Shown here: positions 12,347 to 23,769 of the stretch, one piece after another
How the letters are laid out: the number at the start of each line of letters is the position of its first letter
Numbering within the stretch: position 1 is the stretch's first letter
Assembly: GCF_021130785.1 (NCBI RefSeq)
Contig: NW_025776785.1
Coordinates: forward strand, 61,422-125,421
DNA length: 64,000 bases
Source of the DNA: Homalodisca vitripennis
Lineage: Eukaryota; Arthropoda; Insecta; Hemiptera; Cicadellidae
Direction of reading: 5' to 3'
Translations under genes and position numbers: made by a program
The notes under the pieces: model-generated
The model's database searches: none
Seen by the model: the letters and a program-made list of their open reading frames with translations, nothing else
What the model was told of the DNA's origin: nothing

Positions 12347-12840
12347 CTACTCTGCTTTATTCTTTAAATATGTCAAATTACTATACGATTCTCCCTGTAT
12401 TCTTTGGGTACAGAGCGGATTATAAACAGCCTACAGCACCAGTTTTTCAGTTTTAAAACAAATATATGACAACCTTAATAAACCTAGACACGAAACGCAA
12501 TGAAATAACAATACCTATTTGAATGTAATTTACTCTAGTATTAGTTTTGTCACTTCATATAACTGTTGCGGTGTTCTTTCACTAAAACTAGGATGTGTAA
12601 ACTGCTTTGATAGGTGAGATAACGAGGAGAAGAAGTTGTGATTTCTAAACAAATAATAAAAGTAACTATGTACGTTCTGGTCCTGGTCCTAGACATAATG
12701 TATCCTAGATGAGTTTCCTGGATGTGCTAAATATAAAACAAACATAAACCAAGCTATAGAAAAATTAGTGAACAAAAATTTATCTTGTTGTTTCTATGGA
12801 TATACACAATTTTTATATATTTTACTGTTGGGCATGATTC

Positions 12841-13309
12841 ATTTGTTTCTTTATTGTATTTTAATCTGGACTTGTGCAGGCATGTCTTTTCCTACGTCAC
12901 GTCTATTATTGAAATGGAACAAACTGCCCGTTAGGTGATTGTATAGTCGTACATTCTATAGTTACTAATACTCATATAGCATTATAGTATACAGCCACAT
13001 CTACACAAGCCACGTGGGCTTTACAAAATATCTGATTGAAGTAGTCTGCAAAAACAGTGTACTTTTTAAATGTCTCCCAAGTATTATTCCTAATTATACT
13101 AGACGAATTTATAACTAAAAGATTTTTTGAATTGACAGGATTTCTACGGACATTTGCTTCGCTTAGTGATACAATCCAATGCAATCTGCAGCTAATTATA
13201 GGTTTTATTGATACTGTAATTTAAATTCAAACACTAGCGAAGAAGTTTTGATCATGAATGATCATAGTTCAAACTAGGTTAAGATTATTGTTATTATGTG
13301 TATACAGAG
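12841..13309. other. B-C spacer, upstream side of unit B1
   Basis: This would be the upstream flank of B1 on the minus strand. It resembles 53540-53900 and 63400-63740, with a shared 'acgtcacgtctatta' type box near 12893. An open frame at 53670-53888 in the B2 paralogue is not preserved here. Confidence 0.4.
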
Positions 13310-14010
13310 TGCGCGAACAAGCACTCGAACTCGGGCCCTGGAGTTGATTACCTGATACAGTAATTACACAGCTATGGTGGTAAAAGATGTCTACTAGACA
13401 CATTCTGGTAATTCTTCATGTAGCATGACGACTAGATCTGAAAGTACACATTTTTGGAAAAACATATCTTGGAAAATATAAAATTGATTCCATATGCTTG
13501 TAGCTAAAACATAGAGAATTAAAACAGCCCAAAGCGCACATTTAATCGAGAACGCACTATAGATTTTACGGAAAAAGTACCGGTGGAATTTATTCTGCAT
13601 ATTAATCATCCTATTCATGATATAAATGTAATGAAAAGATCAACAACAAAAATTTCCGTCTACTTTTCACCACATTACGATTTGTGTAATATACTGAATT
13701 TTTATATGTTATTGTTAATGTATAGTGGTATATGCGCTGGTCTAGTGTAATATGCTGTGATAAATTGTCGATAACACCAGGATTTAAACTAAGCTCTTTA
13801 GATTTCATGAGATAGTGAGAGCAGAAACGGTGAAAATAAAAATTACTCACAGTAGATCCTGGTCCTAGTCCTTTCTAAGAGCCTCACATCCTGTTCCTTG
13901 TTCGGTGGTTCTCCGAGGTGCTGCGATTACAATGACTCTTCAATATAGTAGTGAACAGTTCAACACACTTTTAAATATACCGAACTTTTCCTTAGTTGTT
14001 TCCATAGATA
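13310..14010 (-). repeat. Array unit C1
   Basis: Landmarks: N at 13318-13435, Q at about 13480-13545, S at about 13850-13875, T at 13995-14015. The N block in C1 and C3 carries GGGCCCGAGTTCG on the minus strand, a B-box-like string. A 74-codon frame (13394-13618, minus) is not preserved in C2 or C3. Confidence 0.6.
13847..14005 (-). pseudogene. C-type small ORF, copy 1 (two stops)
   Basis: Starts at an ATG in the T block (14003-14005) and runs 53 codons to a TGA (13847-13849), in the same frame as the intact copies in C2 and C3. Shared residues: M-E-T at the start, F-G-I-F-K, a hydrophobic run ending in I-A-A-P-R-R-T-T-E-Q, and D-Q-D-L at the end. Codons 22 (TGA) and 47 (TAG) are stops. Length differs from C2 by +3 codons and from C3 by +1, all whole codons. 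Right after the stop the sequence reads GTGAGTAAT, which is also a plausible splice donor, so the ORF could instead be a first exon. Confidence 0.5.
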
Positions 14011-15799
14011 TAAGTAATTTAGGCGTGTACTTCTGTAGGGGACATATCAGCTGGATTATTTAATTAAAGTGTTCGTATTTTATCCCACGTAATTGATGTT
14101 TTTTATAGTTACGGACACGACCATAAGATTAATTTTATTTCTGTTTGGTCTAGGGGCCAAGCATTTACTAGTATAAACAAACAGCCTCGAAATTCGTAAA
14201 ATTGATTAAATATTTCCTCCCAACATCAAATTGATCGTCAAAACTAAATTTGGTGCGTGTCGTAGTAAAGGAACTATAAAGAAGTAAATTAATTAAGTGA
14301 TATTTTTAGGAAATATAGTTGTTTTTATTAAAGATATTTAAATAAAACCGTCAGACAGTGATAAGGAAAGATTAAATTAGACATTTTCAACCAATTATTT
14401 GATAGCGATATTGTCAAATATTCTAGTTTTTATATATTTAGAAAGGGTGATCTACGACACTTTAAACCTGTAAATTATTCTTTGTAAGATACACTAGTAC
14501 AATAATATGTACGTTTTACTCTAACAATGGTCATTATTCGTTCTCAGCGTGACCTAGTCTGACATAAAACTAAGGGTTTATATCAATTACTGTACTTACT
14601 ACTGCACAGCCCCGCAACAACAAAAGGAACTAGATGTTGATTGGACACTTCTAGTAGGCCTACATTACTTTTTAAACATGTTTTTTGAATTGCAACACAC
14701 ATTAAATATGAATAAGGGCTTTTAATCTGACATTTGCAACAGAAAATTGTGTCTAGACCGATTTTAATAACACATTTAAAAAATAGTACTGGATATCGTA
14801 TTATTAAATGTGCACAAAGGAATACTCTATAAATACATAGTACCTTACATTGACTTAAAAAAACATCTAAATATAAAAATGAATTCAATATCCAAATCTA
14901 TATATCTTGTGTCCTGTAATTGCAAACTTTGTTATTATTCAAATACATACTTATTATATGTATACCTTTAAATATTTATAGCTAATACATCACTTACGTA
15001 TGTATTGTAAGTTAAGCGTTAAACTTTACACACCTAAACCAGTAATTCAGTGTGTAACACAGACGTAAAATAATTATTGGCTTCTCCTTCAGTTCTTGGA
15101 AACTGAAGTAAGCACCTTGCATTTTAATTAGTAAATTATTTTGTAACTTAGGAAGATGATACAACATTACGATAACTAAGAAAAGTTTTTTCAGGAATGT
15201 CACACTTTTAGCCAGGTTTTCGTTCGCATGCAAAACATATTCGCAGAAATATACCTTAATTATGGAAGATATAATTATGTATAATATTGTCTATTGGTTA
15301 TAATATTAGTCAGTAGAATATAATATAAAATAAATCCTTTTAACTCTATTGCAACTATTAGTTATCGACCTTAACATTGAATACGCTTTTGTGAAGAAAA
15401 TCGTTAACTGAGATACTTCTTAATTAAATTACCAAAAGAAAACAGCAAAATATCTACGGGACAGAATATACACCTATCTATATTCTGAACTGCTGGTGGT
15501 CTTTTGGTTTCACGTTGAGGTCATAAGTCACCTTAAGTTGTAATTTTACTACGTTAGAAACTTTATTTATGGGCTTGTGTGTGTCTGTGGACACTTGGAT
15601 CTGTATATTCCGTTCTTAGGCGAGATGTGGTTGTTCATCGTTCAACATAACTTTATGGAATACGATATACAGCGTAGGACGGGTTAGGTTTGGAAATATA
15701 TCTCGCCACCCGTCTCTTTGTGTGTTTAGAGCGTATCCTTCAAGGTCCTGAATGTTTGGCAATTATTGTAGTCCTGCCTATTCCGTTTACTCATCTGAT
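14011..15799. other. C-D spacer, left part, duplicated at 31870-33650
   Basis: Closely resembles 31870-33650 (for example 'gtacttctgtaggggac' near 14029 and 'tatccttcaaggtcctga' near 15735). Several short open frames are not kept in the paralogue. A string reading I-Q-D-L-E-G-Y-A-L on the minus strand near 15750 is shared, but the second copy shifts frame by one base just after it. Confidence 0.45.
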
Positions 15800-16000
15800 C
15801 TAGCTCTGGTGAGTTCCTAATGTTGCCAGCCTAATGTGAGAAAGTATCCAAGGCTCGCGGTTATAACTTCTGTGGTGTTCATGGGAATAATCCCCAGCAC
15901 CATCCTTTTCACAACATGAGCATTTTAATTGCCCAGTACCTCGGTCTATATTCCACACTGGATGAGTGTATAGACTTTTAGCATTAGAATTAAAATTCCT
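15800..16000 (-). CDS. Open stretch with a KCSCC motif, copy 1 (possible exon)
   Basis: A 66-codon stretch open between two stops, with no ATG, so at most an internal or terminal exon. It shares the frame with 33652-33855 and has one 3-base length difference. Common residues are YTHPVW, DR, KCSCC, DGA, HE, PW and a final RL. Over 53 codons I counted 18 differences at first, 13 at second and 13 at third positions, so there is no sign of ordinary purifying selection. A CATCCAG acceptor-like site falls inside YTHPVW. Possible readings are a rapidly diverging exon or a chance open frame. I recognise no protein family. Confidence 0.3.
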   Translation of the reverse strand, partial: RNFNSNAKSLYTHPVWNIDRGTGQLKCSCCEKDGAGDYSHEHHRSYNREPWILSHIRLATLGTHQS

Positions 16001-17177
16001 CTACTTTTTAAAAAATTTAGTACTAGCAACGAAATAATGTATTGGGAATTAACACTCCACCAAAAACTTCAATCGTTATTGCTTGGTAGCTTAAAACCGT
16101 AGGAGAGGAGAGTAAAGTCAGACTCCTTATATGTGAAAAATGAGAAATTAGCAAAACTTTTTTATATTATTCTTCACATTTGTTACGTGTTATGTAATAG
16201 GCTTCGCTGAGTTTGTATGCCCAAAATTTGAACTCTGTATAGCATTTTTATTTTCGATTAATCCTATGGACAGATACACGAACAATCAGACGGGTAAGAA
16301 ATGTTGAAATCGTGTAAGCTTAATGAGTATTAGGCTTCTATGACGCTTAGTATAATTCCATGTTTGGACAGCACCATCATATAATTCATTTTGTATATGT
16401 AGAAACCTCATGCAGGGTTTTATGGCAGTAATCAAATAAAATGACTGGTAAGCAAACAAGGGTACTACAACATAGGTGTGCATTGGAATTATATATAGCC
16501 AGTAACTTTCTACATTGATCGCAATATATTATAATTTCTTTTCACTCTATTAATGAATGTGGCATTACAGTATCATTTGATAGTACACAGTTTGTTGACA
16601 TGTTTAATAATTCACCAATCATTGTTGCAAATAAGAACCATAAATATTTGCTCTACCAAATCTGTACGATTGACCTGCACTAATATCACACACAGTAACA
16701 CGGCTATGGTTGGAAGAGCTGATTATATGTGAGTGTTGAGTTTAGCTTCAGTCTAACTTTCTCTTACGTGCAGCAAATGAAATCATTAATCTTCCACTCA
16801 AGAAAATCTTACGTGCAATCAAATATTCTAAACAGTACACAGCTATGGTGAGAAGGACGATTCAGTGAGGCTGTGAATGTTAGGTGTTAAACCGATGCGG
16901 GTGATTCTTTTTAACTTTTTTCGTGTTTGTTAACAAAATATTTTTGGATCCCTTTCGATGAACATGACTCGAGATTTAAGAAGTCTGCAACAGCATCAGA
17001 TTTTAGACGCTGCACTAAGAAGAATATGAACTCGAGCTAAACTCAACATACGTACGGAATCAGCCCTTCCCATCTTATCTGCGTTATTGAAGACTCAGTA
17101 GCTCCACCGTGCTTTTGGTTCGTGTCAGTCAACATCTTAGTACTTTTAGTTGTGGACATGATGAGACATGAGGATAC
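16001..17177. other. C-D spacer, right part, duplicated at 33856-35034
   Basis: Resembles 33856-35034; near 16690-16760 ('ggctatggttggaagagct') the match is strong. No gene recognised. Confidence 0.45.
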
Positions 17178-17765
17178 AGGGTGCATTATGAAAATAATGA
17201 GAATTATAAAAAAAATGTTTTTATCATCCGATTAATAAAAATGGTGAAAATACTTAAAATAGTCTCCTCCTGCATCAATACACCATGTAGAATTCTGCCA
17301 CGCTTGGAAAGCACCCTGGAACTCCTTCACTGGAACGCCTTTCAGTACTCTTATAACTTCAGCTTGGATGTTTCCCACTGCTTTCCCTTCAGCTCTCTCT
17401 TCAGCCAGTGGAACAAAAATATCATACGGAGCTATGTCAGGGCTGTAAGGAGATTGGGGCACCACGGGGGTCTTGTTCTGGGTAGGGTACTTGGCAACTA
17501 CGAATGCCGCGTGACTGGGGGCATTTTCGTGGTGGAGCTTGAAGATGACTTTATCAAGCCGGACGCGGGCGATCCTGCGTTTCAGTCTGAAGCACCTCCA
17601 GACTAAGGACTGCGTTGACAGTTTTTCGTTGCGGTATAAACTCAAAATGGACGATTCCTAGAACTTCAGAGAAGACTATCAGCATTAATGTGATACGAGA
17701 CATGCTCATGTGCATTTTTTGTGGTTCGGGAGACGATTGTGTGTACCACTGGGAGTTCTGCCTTT
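17178..17765 (-). mobile_element. Mariner-like element fragment, copy 1
   Basis: Minus-strand remnant of a mariner transposase, the DD34D enzyme that cuts and pastes the element at TA sites. From 17765 downward it reads N-S-Q-W (the SSQWK motif), MLIVFSEV-IVHFEF (MLTVFFD-G-VHHEF) and then the catalytic domain end (17232-17645): HHENAPSHAAFVV and PYSPDIAPYD. A frameshift lies near 17600. The second catalytic Asp, in HHDNAP of active mariners, is Glu here, while the third (SPDIAPYD) is kept. The minus-strand 3' end is 'caccctgtat' at 17178, plausibly the terminal repeat. The N-terminal half and the first Asp are gone. The fragment is also in the duplicated block, so insertion preceded duplication. 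Confidence 0.75.
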
Positions 17766-18039
17766 TAGATTTTGGATTTTAATATGTGCTGATGCTTTTG
17801 TATAACACAAATTGCTAAAAAAAATTTGTGCTTCAGTTATTTAGGCAATGGTTCACTCCGGCAGGGTGACCTCTCAATTTAGAAGTTTAGCTGACGCATT
17901 ATTCTCCAAAACAACTTATTTTATTTCGTCATGAAACATAAATTTCATTATTATCATTTACAAACTGGTATTTTAATATTTAAATTTAGTATTAGAATCT
18001 AATTATGCGTTCATAATTGTGCATAATTTAAATTGGCCC
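17766..18039. other. Spacer before unit D1
   Basis: AT-rich, no gene. It includes 'cagggtgacctctcaatttagaag', which also occurs near 23588 and 43190, so it belongs to the array's spacer family. Confidence 0.4.
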
Positions 18040-18880
18040 GTTACAATCTCTTGTATTGTGAAAGAGAGCTCTGGCGTGGATCTGTAACTAATAAAATGAG
18101 TTAAATCTTCTAGAACAAATTTTGGGTACAACTCTTTGGTATTGTTCTTAATTTTTGAAATATATCAATTAAACTTAAAATATTTATAGCTTTTATTTCT
18201 TAAATAAAAATCAATGACTAATTTTAACTCTTTACGAATGTTTTGCCTACAAGCAACGATAGAAATATTGTTGTAAAAAACAAATTAGAAAATGCTTCTC
18301 ATAACAATATATACATATTTTTGATAAAACTACGTGAAAACCTCTAGTATATATTGGTATCCATTCAGTATAAAATAATGTAAACTGATTCTCCCTGTAC
18401 TGCTTGGGTACTAAGAGGATTATATATAGCACCAAACACTAATTAGTAGCTTTTACACAAAACATAACAATACACTGTATTAGGTATATTTCATTGTTCA
18501 TCTGTTAGAGCTAAAAATAAAATATTTGTATGAACAATTTGTGCTTTGAATAATGGCGAAAACTAGAATGTAAACTGCTTTGTAATGATAAATAGTGAGT
18601 AAAACTATGATTTATATTGAATTAAAGTAACTCATCCTTGTAAGTCCTAGTCCTGGTCCTGCTTCTGGACATCACATCGTGTGCCTGGTGCTACTTCCGT
18701 GATTATCTGTGAATTGAGTGAAGTTTGCAAAATCCAGCGACATAACACTTTAGAATTATTTAAAAAACATTATATTATAAATGCCATTTCGTTTCCATGG
18801 TTATAAAATAATATTTTACTAAAACTACTGCTTACGTTTTACCTGTTACTTACATTGCTGACGTCACGACTACTAATAGT
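18040..18880 (-). repeat. Array unit D1
   Basis: P at 18055-18110, Q at 18375-18425, R at 18570-18590, S at 18632-18670, T at 18788-18805, and a TGACGTCA palindrome at 18859-18866, upstream of T on the minus strand. On the minus strand the Q block follows a pyrimidine-rich AATCCTCTTAG acceptor-like string and reads Y-R-E-N-Q-F-T-L. The S tail reads Q-D-Q-D, stop, D-L-Q-G, stop (18632-18634). A start ATG exists at T but stops after 7 codons, so D1 has no intact small ORF. Confidence 0.6.
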
Positions 18881-18955
18881 ACTATACGCTTGTTGTCTGA
18901 TTACCCCAACACATATATTTTAGGGGCACAAACGGGAGAATAAAACTTAACTATA

Positions 18956-19735
18956 AAGATTCTAATACATTTTTTCCCGGTTTCTGATGTATGTGCTACA
19001 TTATTATTGTATGGATGCAATATCCAGGGACATTATTCGACATGACATGTTATACTATTGCTAATTATTCTACAATACACGACATAAGATTCTAATAAAT
19101 TTTTTCCCGGTTTCTGATGTATGTGCTACATTATTATTGTATGGATGCAATATCCATGGACACTATTCGACATGACATGTTATACTATTGCTAATTATTC
19201 TACAATACACGACATAAGATTCTAATAAATTTTTTCCCGGTTTCTGATGTATGTGCTACATTATTATTGTATGGATGCAATATCCATGGACACTATTCGA
19301 CATGACATGTTATACTATTGCTAATTATTCTACAATACACGACATAAGATTCTAATAAATTTTTTCCCGGTTTCTGATGTATGTGCTACATTATTATTGT
19401 ATGGATGCAATATCCATGGACACTATTCGACATGACATGTTATAACTATTGCTAATTATTCTACAATACACGACATAAGATTCTAATAAATTTTTTCCCG
19501 GTTTCTGATGTATGTGCTACATTATTATTGTATGGATGCAATATCCATGGACACTATTCGACATGACATGTTATACTATTGCTAATTATTCTAAAATACA
19601 CGACATAAGATTCTAATACATCTTCTCCCGGTTTCTGATGTATGTGCTACATTATTATTGTATGGATGCAATATCAAGGGTCACTGTTCAACATGACATG
19701 TTATACTATTGCTAATTATTCTACAATAGTTTATT
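18956..19735. repeat. 130-bp minisatellite, six copies
   Basis: 'aagattctaata' begins copies at 18956, 19086, 19216, 19346, 19477 and 19607, giving a period of 130 (131 once). Copies are nearly identical; the first and last differ most. Each contains the palindrome 'acatgacatgt'. The duplicated locus at about 36546-36645 has a single shortened copy, so expansion is private to this block and recent. Unit A1's flank (7905-7960) holds a related single copy. Confidence 0.9.
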
Positions 19736-20939
19736 TTATAAATGCAAACTCTTTTGAAGATTTTTTATGTCAATAATCACGATAACCCTACTGGACAGAT
19801 TTTAACAACTAAACTTGATAAGACCATTAGTTATATACAAAGAAAACTTACGCGTATTTGTATTTTAAAGTATTCCTTAAAATATTTTACTAAATTTATA
19901 TATTATTAAATTTATTAACTTAAATATAAATTGAATTTTAAATATAACAATGCAGTATTTCGCTGCTTACTACGTGACAGGAGAGTGTATTTAAGAATTT
20001 TGTATTTCAGTATATAAACATCATAGTATATCGTGGTAAGATGAAAATTTTAACGGTAAGTACAATTTATAAAAAAAGCAGCAAGGACATATTAAACCAA
20101 TTTACATATTCTGCTACCTTATAAAACACTTATGTTTGCTCATTGGACATTTCCCATACGTAATTTAATAGGCGAGTGTCTCAATAGGTAATAAAATCAC
20201 ACCTTAGATTATCCTGTACATCGATTTATCATCATGCGATAGTAATTAAATTATTATAAATTAATAAAATAAGTGGCTCACAAATAAATATAATAACCCA
20301 AATTACATTTGAGACACCGGTTAGATTATTACTTATTTAGTAAGTAAGCTTCTCAGGTAACAAAGGCGCATTGTGAGAGAATTCTATATACTCGTATCAT
20401 CATACGGTAGTAATATATTCCTTACGAAGCCTTAAAAGAATGGAAGCTCACAAATGAATAAAATATCTAAAAAGTATGATTTAAAACACTTTCGTTAAAC
20501 TAGCCTACATGTTGTGGCATTGTAAGCTAATTAATAAATTGATTAATAAAGTACATGGAAATTTATAAAATAATTATATGATTAAATGAACCATTTAGAG
20601 GATATTGTTTTCTTTCTAATCTTCATAAAAGAAATAAAAAAGAAGACATATGCTCATGCAGACGCGAGATGCCTGCACATACACGACATGGATTATAGAA
20701 CAGAATATATAATGGAAGTATAAATATACTAGCATTTGTTGGTACACCTATGAGCCCAACCAGCAACACAATATATTTATAGTGTAAAATAGTGGCGTAA
20801 TGTTATCGTTAAGTGTTCATTAGTTTTAGTAATAATAAAGTAAAAACCCAGGTATTAATATTTAGGTACATTTACAAAACTAAGATTATTTTAAATCAAA
20901 AATCAAGAAGAGGGATTGTAATAAATATATAAATAAATA
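19736..20939. other. D-E spacer, duplicated at 36646-37396 and 40783-41150
   Basis: No gene. It is the empty-site version of the Jockey C insertion: the sequence around 20490-20515 ('ttcgtta...ctacatgttgtggcat') is contiguous here and split by the element in the other copy. Confidence 0.6.
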
Positions 20940-20957
20940 CATATATATATATAATAT

Positions 20958-21019
<62 letters not shown>
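20940..21019. repeat. (AT)n microsatellite
   Basis: About 80 bases of near-pure AT dinucleotide repeats. It is absent from the paralogous position (about 41340). Confidence 0.9.
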
Positions 21020-21020
<1 letters not shown>

Positions 21021-22089
21021 TTTTCTCCATAGAATATTTATTTGAGTGTTAAACCACAAAGGATAACTCATTAAAGTTTACTATGAATATATTTGAATGT
21101 AACTACATTTGATATCAAATTTTTAAACCATCTTTTCATAAATTCATTACAGTTCCAGTTTTCTTGTAAAGGAAATTGTAAATCTTACAACACATAGTGT
21201 CCAATATTTTAAACTTATATCATTTTCTTGCTTATAGTTTTTATATGTCAAATAAATTTAAGAGATTACAGAGTATGGCGTTGATCTGTGAATCCCCCTT
21301 GAAAACATCATAATCCTTCAGATTTGAAAAAGGAAAATCGTTGAAGTATAAGTTCTGAAATCATGTGTAATACACCATATACATGGTTATTTTACTACTC
21401 ATTTATAACGTAAGATGAGAGAAGGCACTTCCTACTGATGTGGGTAAACAATCCAACTGGTCATAAACTAAATATTATTATACACAAACGTGCAAGATTA
21501 TGATAACCATCTAAGGCAGTAACCAGGTCAGTTCGGAGCTTATTGCCAGGATTATTATTGATATCCTTAGGATGCAAGCCAATCCGTCCCAGTATTTAAC
21601 CACAAAACAGAAACCTCAAACGTTAGTCTAGGTCTAATTCCGTAGATATAAAGCAAGTGCAATAGCTTCGGCTACCCTCCGATCGGAAGCCTGCACTATA
21701 TTAGTAACCATATTCCCCTGGCAAGAAACCTTTCCAGTCGTGGTCCCAAATTCTGTCACCTGTCAACAACATTAGGAACTTGACTTGGCATCAACTCGCT
21801 GATAGAGCTTCCTCGACAAAAAAGGACCGATGGCTTCCCATTATGTCCTCTTCTAAATGTGACCAGGGCAGCATGGACCGGGTTAACACAAACACAGTTC
21901 TATCACATTATTTTACTACTCTCTTCAGGATTGCATTAGTCAATTCCGTGACTGTGATTTTAAATTTACCACTCACAAGAATTATCATGTCAACTCATCT
22001 GCATATACCTGTGGGAAGAGACCTCTACTGTTACAGACCTAAACAGGTCGTCCATAACAAGGAGAAAGGACGCCATCCTTAAGAGAGAC
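21020..22089. other. D-E spacer, duplicated at 41350-42440
   Basis: Long strings are shared with 41350-42440 ('gaaggcacttcctactgatgt' near 21422 and 41789). Open frames at 21780-22082 (plus) and in the paralogue at 42154-42483 share their first part (M-T-W-H-Q-x-A-D-R-A-S-S-T-K-K-D-R-W) but then diverge. No family recognised; possibly transposon debris. Confidence 0.45.
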
Positions 22090-22913
22090 TTAACCCTTCC
22101 CGCACTACGGCAATTTGGGACGCACCATACCCAAACGCTACATATACCTCAAAAAATTTTTTTTTCATAAAGTCAACGCTAATGTTGTATTTGAGTTTGT
22201 TACCATATAAAAAGACTTTTAAGAACGAAAAAAGTATAATTTTTTAATACGTTCATTTAAATTATAAAACAATATAAATACACCAAATTTAACGAAATGT
22301 TGAACGAAATTTTACTATCGTGTATAATATTATATTATATTATATGTTTAGTATGTATATTATACAATTAAAATAAAACATTAATAGGTATAAAAAGATC
22401 TAAAATTAGCCATCACGGTGTTCAAGATAACGTCAACGTGTGGTACGTCTTGAAACACGTATCCGGGTGCAGGTTTGGCCGGGCGGTGCATGTCTCGCAC
22501 ACGTAAATGGTCTCCTTGCGTAAACCGTTGCGTGTACACAGAACACATCTTCCCAATATGTCAAAAACCAATTTGACAACGTAAACACAACAGTTCCACT
22601 CGCAGTCCGCGAACGAACTAAACCGGCGAGTTAGTTCGTCCGTAGCGCTTATGTCTGGCAAAACAGGCAGTGGCATGGGTAGTGCGCTGCCATTTTGCAG
22701 CTTGGAGATAAACCGGGATGCGGGGACAACTATTACTGTGCATTTCTATTGAGGGATAAATACTCCAGCAGTTGCTGCACTCCACCGGCAAAACTGGGAA
22801 CTACTTACTCCCAATAATAACCTCAATGTTTAAAAGCGAATATATTTGTCAACAGCGTTTTGAGCAAAGTAAATATTGGCGGTTATATTTGTCAACAGCG
22901 CGCGAAGGGTTAA
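22090..22913. mobile_element. piggyBac deletion derivative with TTAA target duplication
   Basis: An 816-base insertion (22094-22909) flanked by TTAA on both sides. Its ends are inverted repeats beginning CCCTTC, with about 11 of the first 13 bases matching. A 'atatttgtcaacagcg' direct repeat occurs twice next to the right end (about 22844 and 22885), the kind of subterminal repeat transposase can bind. The duplicated locus near 42455 lacks the insertion. TTAA duplication and a CCC-starting terminus are hallmarks of piggyBac. Too short to encode a full transposase. Confidence 0.85.
22422..22676 (-). pseudogene. piggyBac transposase C-terminal cysteine-rich domain
   Basis: The 84-codon minus-strand frame ends with a zinc-ribbon-like pattern: C-V-L-C, then Y-V-C-E-T-C, then D-T-C-F-x-x-Y-H, as in the cysteine-rich C-terminal domain that piggyBac transposases use to bind their ends. 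The catalytic DDD domain is absent. The initiator Met at codon 1 is probably internal to the original protein. Orientation puts the transposase start toward the right terminal repeat. No stop lies within the domain. Confidence 0.7.
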
Positions 22914-23769
22914 GTGGTTCTTTCACTGATCTTTCACCCCAAATATTGGGTTTAACGTTTCAAGGTATAAGTAGAAATTAATGATCCAAATATTTCTGTA
23001 CTGTTTAAAACATTTTTTTAATTTTAAATGTACAAGAAAACTTTAGTTTATTAATTCTGGAAATATAGAGTCTGTAAAAAGTGAGAAAAAGTATTACAGT
23101 AATGAGTCAATGTATTAGATTCCATAAACATTTGTATTAGCTTCGTGGTAAAAATTATATTAAATTTACCCACCGTTCATTGCTTAAAAGTTCTTTTGGA
23201 ATTTAAAACAAGCTGAGAATTGTTTTTATTATTAAATAAAAAAAATCTGAAAATTTTTATGGTTTAAGAGATTTTGTAAAACAAATAGTAAAAACGGTCA
23301 TCACGTTGAACTCTATTGCCTCAATGAGTTAACAATAACGGAATTACACGTATGTAAAGGTTTATAACTAATAAACACTTGTTCTGACCATTAATAAATG
23401 CTATATCCTGATGTGATTAAAATGTTAGCCTCGGAACTAAAATGAGTAATAGGCGACTTATAATATATAATAAAAGAATGAAAAGTACAACTCGCTGGAA
23501 AGTTCTAAAATTTATTAATACTGTTAAGAAATAAACATTATAAAGAAGCTGTGTACTGGAGTCATTCTGGTAAAGCTGTACATTACGAGGGTGTCCTCTC
23601 AATTTAAAAGTTAAGCAGACGCATTTGTATACGAATTATTTATTCTAGTTTACCACGACACGGAATTAAATTATTATTAGTGATAGCAAGAATACTATTA
23701 GAAGATGGAAATTAAATCCAAGTAAGATGTTTTATTACTGCCTCATTTTAATTTGCCATGTCTTATCTC
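22914..23769. other. D-E spacer, duplicated at 42490-43380
   Basis: Continues the paralogous match. No gene. Confidence 0.4.

Larger units (their letters stand above)
11350..12840 (-). repeat. Array unit B1, interrupted by a Jockey copy
   Basis: Landmarks: N at 11360-11480, P at about 11627-11690, Q at about 12370-12430, R near 12590, S near 12675-12700, T near 12790-12830. The 'aaatacgtcagaaagaaggctgttt' block near 11817 is shared with B2 and B3. On the minus strand the N block ends in CTTGGAAG followed by GTATGT, a good splice-donor consensus, and is preceded by TTCTTTTCAG, a good acceptor. B2 and B3 have CGG in place of the CAG, so I do not treat it as a proven exon. Confidence 0.6.

Noticed and set aside
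17181..17606. 141-codon plus-strand open frame
   Set aside because: Antisense to the mariner transposase frame; GC-rich antisense shadow.
18956..19735. CRISPR array
   Set aside because: Contiguous 130-bp tandem units without spacers in an insect-like genome.
20886..21071. Tyr/Ile-repeat protein
   Set aside because: Translation of the AT microsatellite.
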